Shown here piece by piece: positions 15,822 through 24,793 of a stretch of DNA of 64,000 nucleotides (positions within the stretch are counted from its first letter, which is position 1; each line of letters begins with the position of its first letter). The DNA lies in the NCBI GenBank assembly GCA_016722025.1, contig JADKGZ010000003.1, positions 248,001-312,000 of the forward strand. The letters are read 5' to 3'. Under the pieces are notes generated by a model. It was not told the origin of the DNA and searched no databases. It saw only the letters and a program-made list of their open reading frames with translations. The stretch is from Acidimicrobiaceae bacterium (GTDB lineage: Bacteria > Actinomycetota > Acidimicrobiia > Acidimicrobiales > Ilumatobacteraceae). The translations under genes and the position numbers were made by a program.

Positions 15822-16991
15822 GTGAGGGTTCGAGCGACCACCGTGCTGACGCTGATCCTGTTCGGCTGCCTGGCGGTGCCCACCGGTGCCGCCGAACCGG
15901 CCATCGGCGCCGGCGCGCGGATGGCGGTGCCTTCCACCCGCATCGGTGAGGCGGCTGCAGCGAGCCGACCGGCGGTGCGCGTGGCGCCACCGACCACACC
16001 GGCGACGACGACACCGGCGACCCCCGCAGGGGTGCAGTTGCCCGGTGATGCGTTGCCGGTCGACACTTCGCAGCCCGACCGCGTGATCGGCACCGGCACA
16101 CCCGCGAGCTGCACGTCGCAGGCCGTGGTCGCGGCGGTTGCGCTCGGAGGAGTGATCACGTTCGACTGCGGGCCGGCCCCCGTGACGATCGTGATGACGC
16201 ACACCGCCAAGGTGGTCAACACCTCGCGCCTCGTGGTGCTCGACGGCGGCGGCAAGGTCACGCTCGACGGCGCCGACCAGCGCCGCATCCTGTACATGAA
16301 CACCTGCGACCAGGCCCAGATCTGGGTCACCTCGCACTGCCAGAACCAGGACCAGCCGGCGCTCACCATCCAGCGCCTGCACTTCACTCGCGGCAACAGC
16401 TCCGGTGACCTGCGCGAAGGCGGTGGCGGCGGTGCCGTCTTCGTTCGGGGTGGCCGTGTGAAGGTGATCGACAGCGTCTTCACGGCCAATCGCTGCGACG
16501 CCAGCGGGCCCGACCTGGGTGGCGGCGCCCTGCGCGTGCTCAGCCAGTTCGAGGGCCTACCGGTGATCGTCGCGAACAGTACGTTCGGTGGCAGCGAGGC
16601 CGCCGGCAACACGTGCTCCAACGGTGCAGCCATCTCGAGCATCGGGGTGTCGTGGCAGATCTACAACAGCGTGTTCACGCACAACAACGCCATCGGCAAC
16701 GGCGCCAACCCTGCTCGCGGCGGCACTCCCGGTGGTGGCAGCGGTGGCGCCATCTACCTCGACGGCAACCGGTTCACGCTGGATCTGGCCGGCAGCACCG
16801 TGCGCGACAACGCCGCCAACGAAGGCGGCGGAGCGATCTTCTTCGTCTCGAACGATCGCACCGGCGAGCTGCGCATCACGCAATCGGTGCTGCACGACAA
16901 CCTCAGCCGCAGGTTCGAGACAGCCGGCTACCCCGGCATCTTCTTTCTCGGCCGTGGTGCGCCGCAGGTGACCAACTCGACGATCGGTTGA
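15822..16991 (+). CDS. Secreted right-handed parallel beta-helix protein
   Basis: 389 residues. A signal peptide (VLTLILFGCLAVPTGAAEP) is followed by a Thr/Pro-rich linker and then repeated beta-helix rungs with the patterns GGGAVFVRGGRVKVIDS, NSTFGGSEAAGN and GGAIFF, as in polymorphic outer-membrane or pectate-lyase-like folds. Four cysteines in the first rung region (DTC, SHC, CTS, DCG areas) may form disulfides. No catalytic residues can be assigned; adhesion or glycan binding is possible. GTG 15822 is chosen because it places the basic n-region just before the hydrophobic core. Confidence 0.72.
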   Translation: MRVRATTVLTLILFGCLAVPTGAAEPAIGAGARMAVPSTRIGEAAAASRPAVRVAPPTTPATTTPATPAGVQLPGDALPVDTSQPDRVIGTGTPASCTSQAVVAAVALGGVITFDCGPAPVTIVMTHTAKVVNTSRLVVLDGGGKVTLDGADQRRILYMNTCDQAQIWVTSHCQNQDQPALTIQRLHFTRGNSSGDLREGGGGGAVFVRGGRVKVIDSVFTANRCDASGPDLGGGALRVLSQFEGLPVIVANSTFGGSEAAGNTCSNGAAISSIGVSWQIYNSVFTHNNAIGNGANPARGGTPGGGSGGAIYLDGNRFTLDLAGSTVRDNAANEGGGAIFFVSNDRTGELRITQSVLHDNLSRRFETAGYPGIFFLGRGAPQVTNSTIG

Positions 16992-17067
16992 GCGCACGAC
17001 GGCGGCCACGAGCGCCGGTTTCGTGATCGTTCATCAGCTCGCTCTGGCACGTTTCGCAACTGCCTCG

Positions 17068-17082
17068 TAGCCTTGGCACATG
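17068..17082 (+). promoter_or_regulatory. Leaderless -10 element of msrA
   Basis: TAGCCT at 17068-17073, 6 bases before ATG 17080. Confidence 0.4.
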
Positions 17083-17727
17083 ATCTTTCGCCACAAGTCC
17101 GAGATGGTCACCGCCGACGCCGCTCTTCCCGGCCGCACCGACCAGACGATGCCCGTCCCCGAGCAGCACTTCGTGCTCGGCACTCCGCTGACGGCCCCGT
17201 GGCCGGACGGCACACAGATCGCGGTGTTCGGGATGGGCTGCTTCTGGGGCGCCGAGCGCAAGTTCTGGCAGACCGAGGGCGTGTACTCCACTGCGGTGGG
17301 CTACGCCGGTGGCTTCACGCCCAACGCCACGTACGAGGAAGCGTGCAGCGGCCGCACCGGCCACGCCGAGGTGGTGCTGGTGGCGTTCGACCCGGCGAAG
17401 GTGAGTTACGAGCAGCTGCTGAAGGTGTTCTGGGAGAACCACAACCCCACGCAGGGCATGCGTCAGGGCAACGACGTGGGTACGCAGTACCGCAGCGCGG
17501 TGTACACCACGGATCCGGCACAGCTGGCCGCCGTGGAGGCCAGCAGGGCCACCTATCAGCAGCAGCTCACCGCCGCCGGCTTCGGCGACATCACCACCGA
17601 GGTGAAGCCGCTTGCCGACTTCTACTACGCCGAGCCGTACCACCAGCAGTACCTGGCCAAGAACCCAGCCGGCTACTGCGGTATCGGCGGCACCGGCGTC
17701 AGCTGCCCCATCGGGCTGCGAGCGTAG
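17080..17727 (+). CDS. msrA: Peptide methionine sulfoxide reductase A
   Basis: 215 residues. The catalytic Cys54 lies in the family signature GMGCFWGAERKFW, followed by the substrate pocket TGHAEVV and GTQYRSAVY. A C-terminal Cys in YCGIGGTGVSCPIGL gives the resolving cysteines. It repairs methionine-S-sulfoxide in proteins using thioredoxin. A stand-alone gene, with a TAGCCT hexamer 6 bases before its ATG. Confidence 0.95.
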   Translation: MIFRHKSEMVTADAALPGRTDQTMPVPEQHFVLGTPLTAPWPDGTQIAVFGMGCFWGAERKFWQTEGVYSTAVGYAGGFTPNATYEEACSGRTGHAEVVLVAFDPAKVSYEQLLKVFWENHNPTQGMRQGNDVGTQYRSAVYTTDPAQLAAVEASRATYQQQLTAAGFGDITTEVKPLADFYYAEPYHQQYLAKNPAGYCGIGGTGVSCPIGLRA

Positions 17728-17820
17728 TCGACCTCGATCAGACGTTCGGGTCGGGCAGCAGCTCCCGTCCCTCCTGTGCACACCGGCAGGCGACGGCGAC
17801 CTTTGCAGCCCATGCCGGCG

Positions 17821-18330
17821 TCACCGGCCGCGCATGTAGGCGACGAGTTGATCGAGCGCTGCACCCCAACCGTCGACGAAACCCATCTCGGCGTGCGACG
17901 CGGCCTGCTCGGCGGCAGCGTGCATCACTCGCGCGGTGTACAGGGTGCCGGCGCCTGCCGGCTCCAGCGTGAGGATGGCGGTGAACGGAAAGCCGCCACC
18001 GGAGAAGTCGTTCGGGCGATAGCCGGGGCCGAGCGCCGCGGTCCACACCAGCCGGCGGTTCTCCACCACCTCGAGGTAGCAGCCGCTGCTGTCCACCCGA
18101 TCGCCGTCGGGCGAGCACATGACCGTGCGAAAGATGCCACCGGGCCGCAGATCGACCTCGGCCTCCGGCGTGGTCCACGGTGACGGCGTGAACCACTTCG
18201 TCAGGTGCTCGGGCTGCGTCCACGCCGCCCAGACCAACTCGGGTGCGATGTCGACCGTGCGTTGGAGGCGGAGATCGAGCTGCGAGTCGTGAGCGGCGTC
18301 GTGGGCAGTGCTGTGGGAGGTGCTGGTCAT
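17821..18330 (-). CDS. AHSA1/SRPBCC domain protein
   Basis: 169 residues. The START-like AHSA1 fold is shown by RTVDIAPELVWAAWTQPEHLTKWF, GGIFRTVMCSPDG and GGFPFTAILTLEP, ending in GWGAALDQLVAYM. Such proteins bind small hydrophobic ligands. The ATG overlaps the stop of the upstream ArsR-type regulator by four bases, the very common ArsR-AHSA1 pair in actinobacteria whose biochemical role is unsettled. The sequence starts with a His/Thr/Ser-rich stretch before the domain. Confidence 0.85.
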   Translation of the reverse strand: MTSTSHSTAHDAAHDSQLDLRLQRTVDIAPELVWAAWTQPEHLTKWFTPSPWTTPEAEVDLRPGGIFRTVMCSPDGDRVDSSGCYLEVVENRRLVWTAALGPGYRPNDFSGGGFPFTAILTLEPAGAGTLYTARVMHAAAEQAASHAEMGFVDGWGAALDQLVAYMRGR

Positions 18331-18698
18331 GGTCTGTCCTTGATGGTGAGGAGATGAGCGTCGAGTTGGTCGAGACGGCGCGCCCACAGCTCGCGTTGCG
18401 TCGCGAGCCAGGTGCCGGCAGCCTCGAGCGAGCTGGGAGTGAGGCGATACGTGCGCACCCGCCCCTGCTTGGCGGAAGCGACGAGGCCGGATCGTTCCAG
18501 CACGTCGAGGTGCTGGATGAACGACGGCAGCGCCATCTCGAACGGACGGGCGAGCTCGGACGTCGACGCCGGGCCGACCCCCAGCCGCTCGACCACTGCC
18601 CGCCGAGTTGGGTCGGCCAACGACTTGAAGACGTCGTCGAGTGCGAGCGATGCGGTCGGCATGTCGTCGACAATACGCTTCACCAACACTGAGGTCAA
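18327..18698 (-). CDS. ArsR-family transcriptional regulator
   Basis: About 123 residues from TTG 18698; GTG 18689 or ATG 18662 are alternatives. The winged helix reads LADPTRRAVVERLGVGPASTSELARPFEMALPSFIQHLDVLERSGLV, with the wing KQGRVRTYRLTP. No metal-binding cysteine motif is present, consistent with the SdpR-like, non-metal subgroup usually paired with AHSA1 proteins. A 9+9 inverted repeat overlaps the start region, indicating autoregulation of the two-gene operon. Confidence 0.85.
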   Translation of the reverse strand: MTSVLVKRIVDDMPTASLALDDVFKSLADPTRRAVVERLGVGPASTSELARPFEMALPSFIQHLDVLERSGLVASAKQGRVRTYRLTPSSLEAAGTWLATQRELWARRLDQLDAHLLTIKDRP

Positions 18699-18708
18699 TA
18701 CCTAAGTG
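18687..18708 (-). promoter_or_regulatory. Inverted repeat overlapping the ArsR start
   Basis: On the plus strand arms CACTGAGGT and ACCTAAGTG, spacer CAAT, match at eight of nine positions. The position over the start of the ArsR gene fits an autoregulatory operator. Confidence 0.55.
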
Positions 18709-18724
18709 TCGCCGGACCGACCTG

Positions 18725-19138
18725 TCATCGGTTGGCGCGCCGGAAGTCGTGGAGCGCGATCTCCAGTTCGTCCAGCGATCGCACCATTCGGTGCAGCGAG
18801 CTCTCGATCATCAGGTTGACGACTTCGTGAGCGAAGCGCATCCGCCAATCGGTGTGCATGCCGATCAGGTGCTTGCCGCGAGCAAAGGCGTAGCCCAGCT
18901 CCCACGCCGTGCCGTCGTCGGTGGTGAGACCGTTGAGGTTGGCCACGACGACATCACATTCGTCGATGCCGCGCTTGTCGTTCTCGAAGATCGCGCGCAC
19001 GTTGGACTCGTCCTTGGGCGGGTTGTCGCGGTGTGGCAGGAACGTCTCGAAGCCGGCGCCCGCGACCAGACGCTCGACCTTCTCGATCCACCAGCGCTCG
19101 CCCTCGTCGAACAACGGCCCCGCCACGTACGCCTTCAT
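18725..19138 (-). CDS. Nucleoside 2-deoxyribosyltransferase-like protein
   Basis: 137 residues. Family traits: an N-terminal MKAYVAGPLFDEGE, ECDVVVANLNG with the nucleophile-region aspartate, and DDGTAWELGYAFARGKHLIG with the conserved glutamate. Members transfer deoxyribose between bases or hydrolyse nucleotides (DNPH-like). The ATG overlaps the stop of the CaiB-family gene by four bases, so it is the last gene of a five-gene operon running from 23036. Its role in that context, next to a CoA-transferase, is not obvious. Confidence 0.75.
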   Translation of the reverse strand: MKAYVAGPLFDEGERWWIEKVERLVAGAGFETFLPHRDNPPKDESNVRAIFENDKRGIDECDVVVANLNGLTTDDGTAWELGYAFARGKHLIGMHTDWRMRFAHEVVNLMIESSLHRMVRSLDELEIALHDFRRANR

Positions 19139-20268
19139 CTCCAGCCCCTCTCGCGGATCTCTTCGTCGTCGGCATTCATCGCCCGACCCTGCCAGCGCAA
19201 CGTGCCAGGGGTGGCGCTCAGCTTGGCCAGCAAGCCTTGCATCGGTGTGCCCTCCAGATCGACGATCGCCTCACGAGCCGCATAGTGCGGATCGGTGCTG
19301 ATGTCGGCCATCGACATCACCGGGCCGATCGCGGCCTCCGCATCGGTGAACGCGCGCAGCACCTCTGCCTGCGGATGGCGCAGGCACCACTCGCTCATCA
19401 CGGCCTCCAGCGCCGCGCGGTGCTGCATGCGGGCAGCAAAGGTGGTGAAGCGCGCATCGCCCTCCACGCCCAGCACGCGGAGCACTCGTGCGGCAACCGA
19501 ATCGCTCGACGTGCTGAGGCCCACCCACTTGCCGTCACTGCACTGGTAGGTACCCCGCGGCACGCTGTACGGCAGCCCGGCGCCGAGGCGCTCCTGCTCC
19601 TGCCCGGTGAGTCGGTAGAGGCTGATCAGCGGGCCCATCAGCTGGAACAGGCTCTCCAGCAACGAGACATCCACCACCTGGCCGACGCCGCTGTGCAGCG
19701 CCACCATCGTCGCGAACGCCGCCACCACCCCGGTCACCTCGTCGGTGAGTGCGATCGGCGGCAGCAACGGCTGCCCGCCGGGCAGGCCGCTGATGGCCGA
19801 GAGGCCGCTCATCACCTCCGCGATCGTGGCGAAGCCGGGACGACCCGCGTACGGGCCGGTCTGGCCGAAGCCTGTCACGCGAGTGATCACCAGCGTCGGG
19901 TTCAGCGCGAGCAGTTCATCGGGGGCGAGACCCAGCCGCTCGAGCGTGCCCGGCCGGAAGTTCTCCACCAGCACGTCGGCTTCGGCGACCAGCGAACGCA
20001 ACAAGGCCAGGTCGGCAGTGTTCTTGAGGTCGAGTGCGATCGTGCGCTTGTTGCGGTTGACCAGCTTCCACCACAGGCCTTCGCCGTCGCGCGGGTCGCG
20101 CCACGCCATGTTGCGCAAGCTGTCGCCGCCGACCGGCCGCTCGACCTTGATCACATCGGCGCCGAAGTCGGCCAGGTAGCGGGCGCAGTTGGGGCCGGCC
20201 AGCACGGTGGACAGGTCGATCACACGAAGATCGGCGAGAGGGCCGGCGTGGCCCGACGGAGCGCTCAT
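19135..20268 (-). CDS. CaiB/BaiF family (class III) CoA-transferase
   Basis: 377 residues, near the usual length. The family N-terminus DLRVIDLSTVLAGPNCARYLADFGADVIKVE is followed by NRNKRTIALDLKN and the catalytic-aspartate region VENFRPGTLERLGL. Class III CoA-transferases move CoA between carboxylic acids without free acyl-CoA hydrolysis. The ATG at 20268 overlaps the stop of the upstream aminotransferase gene by four bases, and its own stop overlaps the next ATG. Substrate unknown; a deaminated amino acid from the adjacent aminotransferase is a reasonable guess. Confidence 0.85.
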   Translation of the reverse strand: MSAPSGHAGPLADLRVIDLSTVLAGPNCARYLADFGADVIKVERPVGGDSLRNMAWRDPRDGEGLWWKLVNRNKRTIALDLKNTADLALLRSLVAEADVLVENFRPGTLERLGLAPDELLALNPTLVITRVTGFGQTGPYAGRPGFATIAEVMSGLSAISGLPGGQPLLPPIALTDEVTGVVAAFATMVALHSGVGQVVDVSLLESLFQLMGPLISLYRLTGQEQERLGAGLPYSVPRGTYQCSDGKWVGLSTSSDSVAARVLRVLGVEGDARFTTFAARMQHRAALEAVMSEWCLRHPQAEVLRAFTDAEAAIGPVMSMADISTDPHYAAREAIVDLEGTPMQGLLAKLSATPGTLRWQGRAMNADDEEIRERGWR

Positions 20269-21437
20269 CGCACCCATTGCGCAAGACGGTCGCAGGCCTC
20301 GGCGATGTCGGCGGCGGCACCTGCGTAGCTGAAGCGAACGAAGCGATGGCCGCGGGCCAGATCGAAGTCGAGACCGGGCGTCGCCGCAACGCCCAGCCCG
20401 TCGAGCCACTGGTAGCACAGCGCCATCGAGTCGCCAGCCTCGGTGGCCAGCTCGGTGACGTCGGCGTACACGTAGAACGCTCCGTCGGCGGCCGCCACCT
20501 GAGTGATGCCGGCGGCGGCAAGACCGGCGGTGAGCAACTGGCGGTTGCTGGCGTAGCGCTGCACATGGCCATCGAGCTCGGCCGTGGCATCGAAGGCGGC
20601 GAGGCCGGCAACCTGCGACACGTGCGGCGCACAGATGTAGATGTTCTGCTGCAACCGCTCGACCGCGTCGCGCAGGTGCTGTGGCAGCACCATCCAGCCC
20701 AGGCGCCAACCAGTCATGCTGAAGTACTTGCTGAAGCTGTTCACCAGCACTGCATCGCGCGTGGCAGCGAGCACCGTGGTCGCTGGCCCGGCGTAGGTGA
20801 TGCCGTGGTAGATCTCGTCGGCGATCAGCTGCACGTTGTTGGTCGCGCACCACTGCACCACCGCTGCCATGCGCTCGGCCGACAGCACCGTGCCCGTGGG
20901 ATTGGACGGAGAGGCGATCACCAACCCGTCGAGCTCGCCGGCGGCAGCCAACAGCTCGGGCGTGGGCGCCCAACGGGTGTCGGGCCCGACGGGAATCGCC
21001 ACCGGCTCGACACCCAGCGCCAGCAGTGCATTGCGGTAGCACGGGTAGCCGGGCTCGAGCACCCCGACGCGATCGCCGGCATCGAACGCGGCGAGGAACG
21101 CGAGCGTGAACCCTGCCGAGGCACCGGCGACGACGATCACGTCGTCGGTCGCCACCTCCACGCCGTACGCCTCTGCGTAGTGCCGGCAGATGCGCCGCCG
21201 CAGGGCCATCGACCCCGGCGCATTCGTGTAGCCCAGTGGATCGGCACGTTCCATTGCCGCGACCACAGCCGCGCGTGCAGCAGCCGGGGCGCCGGTGGCA
21301 GGTTGCCCGACCTCGAGATGGAACACGCGCTGGCCACGCGCCTCCACCTCGCCGGCACGGCGCGCCATCGCCATGGCGTGAAACGGAGGCACGTCGGCAG
21401 CGCGGAGTGCCTGGCGCAACATGCTGGAAGCCGGCAT
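20265..21437 (-). CDS. PLP-dependent aminotransferase class I/II
   Basis: 390 residues. VIASPSNPTGTVLS, LIADEIYHGITY and the Schiff-base lysine in NSFSKYFSMTGWRLGW define an aspartate-aminotransferase-fold enzyme. The start ATG 21437 lies one base after the stop of the upstream DinB-like gene. It precedes a CaiB-type CoA-transferase with a four-base overlap, so oxo-acid product and CoA activation may be linked. Amino-acid specificity cannot be read from sequence. Confidence 0.85.
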   Translation of the reverse strand: MPASSMLRQALRAADVPPFHAMAMARRAGEVEARGQRVFHLEVGQPATGAPAAARAAVVAAMERADPLGYTNAPGSMALRRRICRHYAEAYGVEVATDDVIVVAGASAGFTLAFLAAFDAGDRVGVLEPGYPCYRNALLALGVEPVAIPVGPDTRWAPTPELLAAAGELDGLVIASPSNPTGTVLSAERMAAVVQWCATNNVQLIADEIYHGITYAGPATTVLAATRDAVLVNSFSKYFSMTGWRLGWMVLPQHLRDAVERLQQNIYICAPHVSQVAGLAAFDATAELDGHVQRYASNRQLLTAGLAAAGITQVAAADGAFYVYADVTELATEAGDSMALCYQWLDGLGVAATPGLDFDLARGHRFVRFSYAGAAADIAEACDRLAQWVR

Positions 21438-21438
21438 G

Positions 21439-22053
21439 TCAGCCCAGCGCGTTGAAGCTGTCGGGCAACGGAACACGACCGGTGAGGGCCAAGATGACCG
21501 GCACCGGCGACGTGAGCTGAATGAGCACCGACAGCACCACGGCGGCGGTGTCGGGGTGCAGTTCCGCTCGCTGTCCGGTGGCTCGCTGCAGATCGAGCGT
21601 GTGCACACCCACCTCCACCACCCTGGTGGCCAAGTACTCGGCCAGCGTGATCTGGCCCGCGAACGTGTTGACCGGTTCGTCGTCGGCCGTGGCCGCGATC
21701 TGCGCGAGCACGCGCTCGATCGTGGCCTCGGCTTCACCGACGGGGTCGATGAGCTGGCGGCCCGCCTGCCGCGCGCGAGCAGCGACACCTTGGTGCGCGG
21801 TGGGGTCGCTGAGGGCCGTTGCGTAGTACTCGGCGGCGTCGGCCAGCACCCGATCAGTTGCCGGTGGGGCGGCGAGGTAGCCCTCGATGGTGACGAAGGC
21901 CCGCAGCGTGTGCGCGGCAAGTTCGCGAGTGCTCCACTCACCCAGCGCGGCACGCCGGTCCCAGAGCTCAGGGGTGATGGCGCGCAAGGTGCGCAGCAGG
22001 GTGGCAGCGCCTTCCTCGAAGGCGGCTCTCACCTCAGCGGGATGTTGCAGCAT
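21439..22053 (-). CDS. DinB/maleylpyruvate isomerase N-domain (TIGR03086-like) protein
   Basis: 204 residues. The fold is recognised from the four-helix metal-binding pattern: GEWSTRELAAHTLRAFVTIEGYL (first histidine) and TRVVEVGVHTLDLQRATG (later histidine). In characterised relatives these bind zinc and use mycothiol or a similar thiol. The ATG lies 24 bases inside the end of the phosphoesterase gene, and the next gene starts one base after its stop, so it is firmly in the operon. Likely a thiol-dependent isomerase or S-transferase; uncertain. Confidence 0.65.
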   Translation of the reverse strand: MLQHPAEVRAAFEEGAATLLRTLRAITPELWDRRAALGEWSTRELAAHTLRAFVTIEGYLAAPPATDRVLADAAEYYATALSDPTAHQGVAARARQAGRQLIDPVGEAEATIERVLAQIAATADDEPVNTFAGQITLAEYLATRVVEVGVHTLDLQRATGQRAELHPDTAAVVLSVLIQLTSPVPVILALTGRVPLPDSFNALG

Positions 22054-23036
22054 CGGTCCTCCAACGCGCCGAGCGCGTATGTCTCGTAGTCCACTCCGAA
22101 GTCGCGGTAGAGGTGCCGGCAGCGCTGGCTCCAGCTGAGCGCCTCGCGGCTGGAGATGCGGTGCACCACTTGCGCGATGCCACCTTCGTACACGCGGTAC
22201 TCGGCCCACGTGCCGGGGAAGTCCTTCACGCAGCCGATCTCGATGCTGGGCACGCCGCTGGGCATGCGCCGCACACGGTGGCGATGCGTGTGGCCGGCTG
22301 TGTACGCGACGATGCGGGTGCGCCGGCGGGCCACCTCCGCGAGCGCATCGCTGGCGTCGGGGTGCAGCCCGAAGTAGTCGTCGGGGCGCCGCTCGGTGGC
22401 CGGCGCCGCCAGCCACTGCTGGTGGTGCCCCATCACGATCACCGGCCGGTCGGCAGCGGCAGCATGCGTGTCGAGCCATTCGCACTGATCGGCGGTGATG
22501 GTGCCCGTGGTGTGCTCGGGTATGACCGTGTCGAGCACCGCGATCGCGAGGCCCGGCAGTTCGATCCATTGGTCGCCGGCGTACGCGGTCTGCCCGTGGT
22601 AGGCGTCGTGGTTGCCGCGCACGACGCGCAACCGATCACCGAAGGGCGGCCGGTAGCAGGCCTCGAACGCCGCCCACTCGGCCGGCCGGCCATCCTGGGA
22701 GAGGTCGCCCTTGACCACCACGACCGCCGGGTCGATGGCGGCGATCTCGCTCACCGCACTGCGGTTCATCGTCTCCGGGTACGGCGCTTCACCGGGCGCG
22801 GCACGCTGGATGGGCCCCTGCGTGTGCTGGTCGATGCGCCCCGCTTCGACCTCACCGAAGTGCACGTCGTTGACCGTGGCCACGCGGCTCAGCAACTGGC
22901 CGGGAGGTCGTGCCAGCGTGGTGACCTGCTGCCCCATGAACGAGTAGGTGGTGGCCGGCTCGAGGTGCTCGTAGCGAGCAACGGTGACTCCGTCGTGCAG
23001 CACGATGAGGTCGTCGGCGACGGTCGTGATGTCCAC
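22029..23036 (-). CDS. Calcineurin-like metallophosphoesterase (class III phosphodiesterase-like)
   Basis: 335 residues. All five metallophosphatase motifs are visible: NDVHFG, GDLSQDG, GNHDAYHG, GHHQQW and GHTHRHR. The arrangement matches CpdA/GpdQ-type two-metal phosphodiesterases. Start GTG 23036 is taken because TACGGT lies 7 bases upstream on the coding strand. It is the first gene of the overlapped operon down to 18725. Substrate may be a cyclic nucleotide or glycerophosphodiester; not determinable here. Confidence 0.83.
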   Translation of the reverse strand: MDITTVADDLIVLHDGVTVARYEHLEPATTYSFMGQQVTTLARPPGQLLSRVATVNDVHFGEVEAGRIDQHTQGPIQRAAPGEAPYPETMNRSAVSEIAAIDPAVVVVKGDLSQDGRPAEWAAFEACYRPPFGDRLRVVRGNHDAYHGQTAYAGDQWIELPGLAIAVLDTVIPEHTTGTITADQCEWLDTHAAAADRPVIVMGHHQQWLAAPATERRPDDYFGLHPDASDALAEVARRRTRIVAYTAGHTHRHRVRRMPSGVPSIEIGCVKDFPGTWAEYRVYEGGIAQVVHRISSREALSWSQRCRHLYRDFGVDYETYALGALEDRCCNIPLR

Positions 23037-23214
23037 GGCCGCCACCGTAGTGCGTCACCACCTCGTCGACGATGGGGCCGACAACGAGGTGTCGCCACCG
23101 GGCGCCTTCGTTGCTCGCGCAATCAGCAGGCCGACGAGCGAGACGGTGGTGATAGATTCACTCTACGTGAGATAAGCAGCGCGCGCTGCAGACCTCCCTC
23201 GGACGGGACTCGAG

Positions 23215-24774
23215 ATGGTGGAACCATCAACGCAAGTAGCTCCTCAGAGCGCCGGCATCACCGACCCGTCGCGCATCCGATCGGCGGCCACGTTGGTGGC
23301 CGGGTTGGTCCTCGTGCTCAGCGTCACCGGCTCGTTCGCGACCGGGGCCACCGGCGCCATTGCGTACGTGGTGGCCTTGTGCGTCGCCGCGCTGGTGATC
23401 CTGCTGGTCGCGATGCAGCACCCGCGGCAAGCCCGCGCGTGGCGATTCGTCGGTGGTGCGGTCACCTTCTGGGCGGCGGCCGGGTTCCTGCTCGTCCTCA
23501 GTGGCGAGGCCGGCATCTCGGGCATACCGCCACTCGCCATCTCCGTGCTCTACGCACTCGGCTACCCCCCGCTGCTGTTGGGGCTGGCTGATCTGTGCGA
23601 CCCGCAGCGGCTGGCGCGCCGATTCACCACCGTGGTCGATGGCGTGCTGCTGTTCCTCGGGCTGTACGCCGTGCTGTGGTTGACGGTGGTCGAACAGGTG
23701 ACGGCCGACGATTCGCTGTCGAAGGTGGATCGTGCGTTCAGCGCGCTCTACCCCGCGGGCGATCTGGCGGTGCTGATGCTGACGATCCGCATCGTCACCA
23801 GTCGCGCCGCCCGCCGGCGGGTGGGCGTGCTGCTGGTGACCGGCGCGACGCTCTCGGCAGTCGCCGACGTCGCCCTGCTGATCGTGTACCTCTCCGACCC
23901 GTACGGGGTGGCCACCATCACCGACCTGCTCTACTTGCTGGGGCTCGGCGCGTTCGCGGTCGCCGCCGTCTGGAGCCTGCTGCCGGCACCACCGCCGGTC
24001 CCGGCACCCGCTTCCTCGTCGAGCCGGCTTGCCCTCACCGTCGCCATCTCGTCGTTCGCGGCGCCGTCGGTCCTGCTGGCGATCGCGCTGTTCACCGATC
24101 GTCAGCTGTCGGTGACACCGATCGCGGTGTGGCTGCTGCTGGCAGCCCTCGCGGCGGTGCTGCGACACGTCGCGAGCGTGAAGGAGCTGGCAGGGGCTCA
24201 TCGACACTCGGCATGGCTGTCCTCGCACGACCTGGCCACCGACATGCTGTCGCGACAGGCGTTCCTCGTCGAGATGAGCGAGGGCACCCTGCGCGATCGC
24301 AGCGGCACGGTGCTGCTGATCGAGGCGCTCAGCCTGCGCGAGTTGCGCGATGCCCGCGGCTACGACGCTGTCGACTTCGCGGTCGAGACGATTGCCGCCC
24401 GCGTGCGCACCGCCGCCGGCGACAGCGCCGTCATGTCGCGTTTGGCGCACGACCAGCTGGCCGTCTTCATGCGCGCCGCCGACCTCCATCGCGGCCGCCA
24501 ACTGGCCGACGCCATCCAGCGATCGCTCGCCACAGGTGCCACGTTCGGTGATGTGAAGCTGGAGCTACCCGCAATCGTCGGCGTCGCGCAGGCCGATGGC
24601 GGGGTGATCGACGTGCCTGCGGCCGTGCGGCGGGCGGGCGATGCCGTTCGTCGTGGCCGCGTTCGCGGTGCCGGCTTCGTGGCAGTCGATGCCGACCTCA
24701 CGGGCACGGTGGTCGCTGCACCCGGCGTCGAGCGCCCTCAGCCGCCCCAGCCGGTGACCACCGCATACGGCTGA
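23215..24774 (+). CDS. Multi-pass membrane protein with degenerate GGDEF domain
   Basis: 519 residues. About eight to nine hydrophobic helices occupy residues 25-330, followed by a cytoplasmic domain. That domain begins with LSSHDLATDMLSRQAFLVEM, a recognisable GGDEF entry (S-HDxLTDxLxR). The signature itself is replaced by LAHDQLAVFM, so cyclic-di-GMP synthesis is unlikely; the domain may bind GTP or act as a scaffold. No EAL domain follows. The gene is isolated, with a divergent phosphoesterase operon upstream and a convergent accE gene 19 bases downstream. Confidence 0.72.
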   Translation: MVEPSTQVAPQSAGITDPSRIRSAATLVAGLVLVLSVTGSFATGATGAIAYVVALCVAALVILLVAMQHPRQARAWRFVGGAVTFWAAAGFLLVLSGEAGISGIPPLAISVLYALGYPPLLLGLADLCDPQRLARRFTTVVDGVLLFLGLYAVLWLTVVEQVTADDSLSKVDRAFSALYPAGDLAVLMLTIRIVTSRAARRRVGVLLVTGATLSAVADVALLIVYLSDPYGVATITDLLYLLGLGAFAVAAVWSLLPAPPPVPAPASSSSRLALTVAISSFAAPSVLLAIALFTDRQLSVTPIAVWLLLAALAAVLRHVASVKELAGAHRHSAWLSSHDLATDMLSRQAFLVEMSEGTLRDRSGTVLLIEALSLRELRDARGYDAVDFAVETIAARVRTAAGDSAVMSRLAHDQLAVFMRAADLHRGRQLADAIQRSLATGATFGDVKLELPAIVGVAQADGGVIDVPAAVRRAGDAVRRGRVRGAGFVAVDADLTGTVVAAPGVERPQPPQPVTTAYG

Positions 24775-24793
24775 GCGCCGGGTGGTTCGAGGG

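Noticed and set aside
17728..17820. A short gene between msrA and the AHSA1 gene
   Set aside because: No frame with a plausible start and conserved sequence; treated as intergenic.
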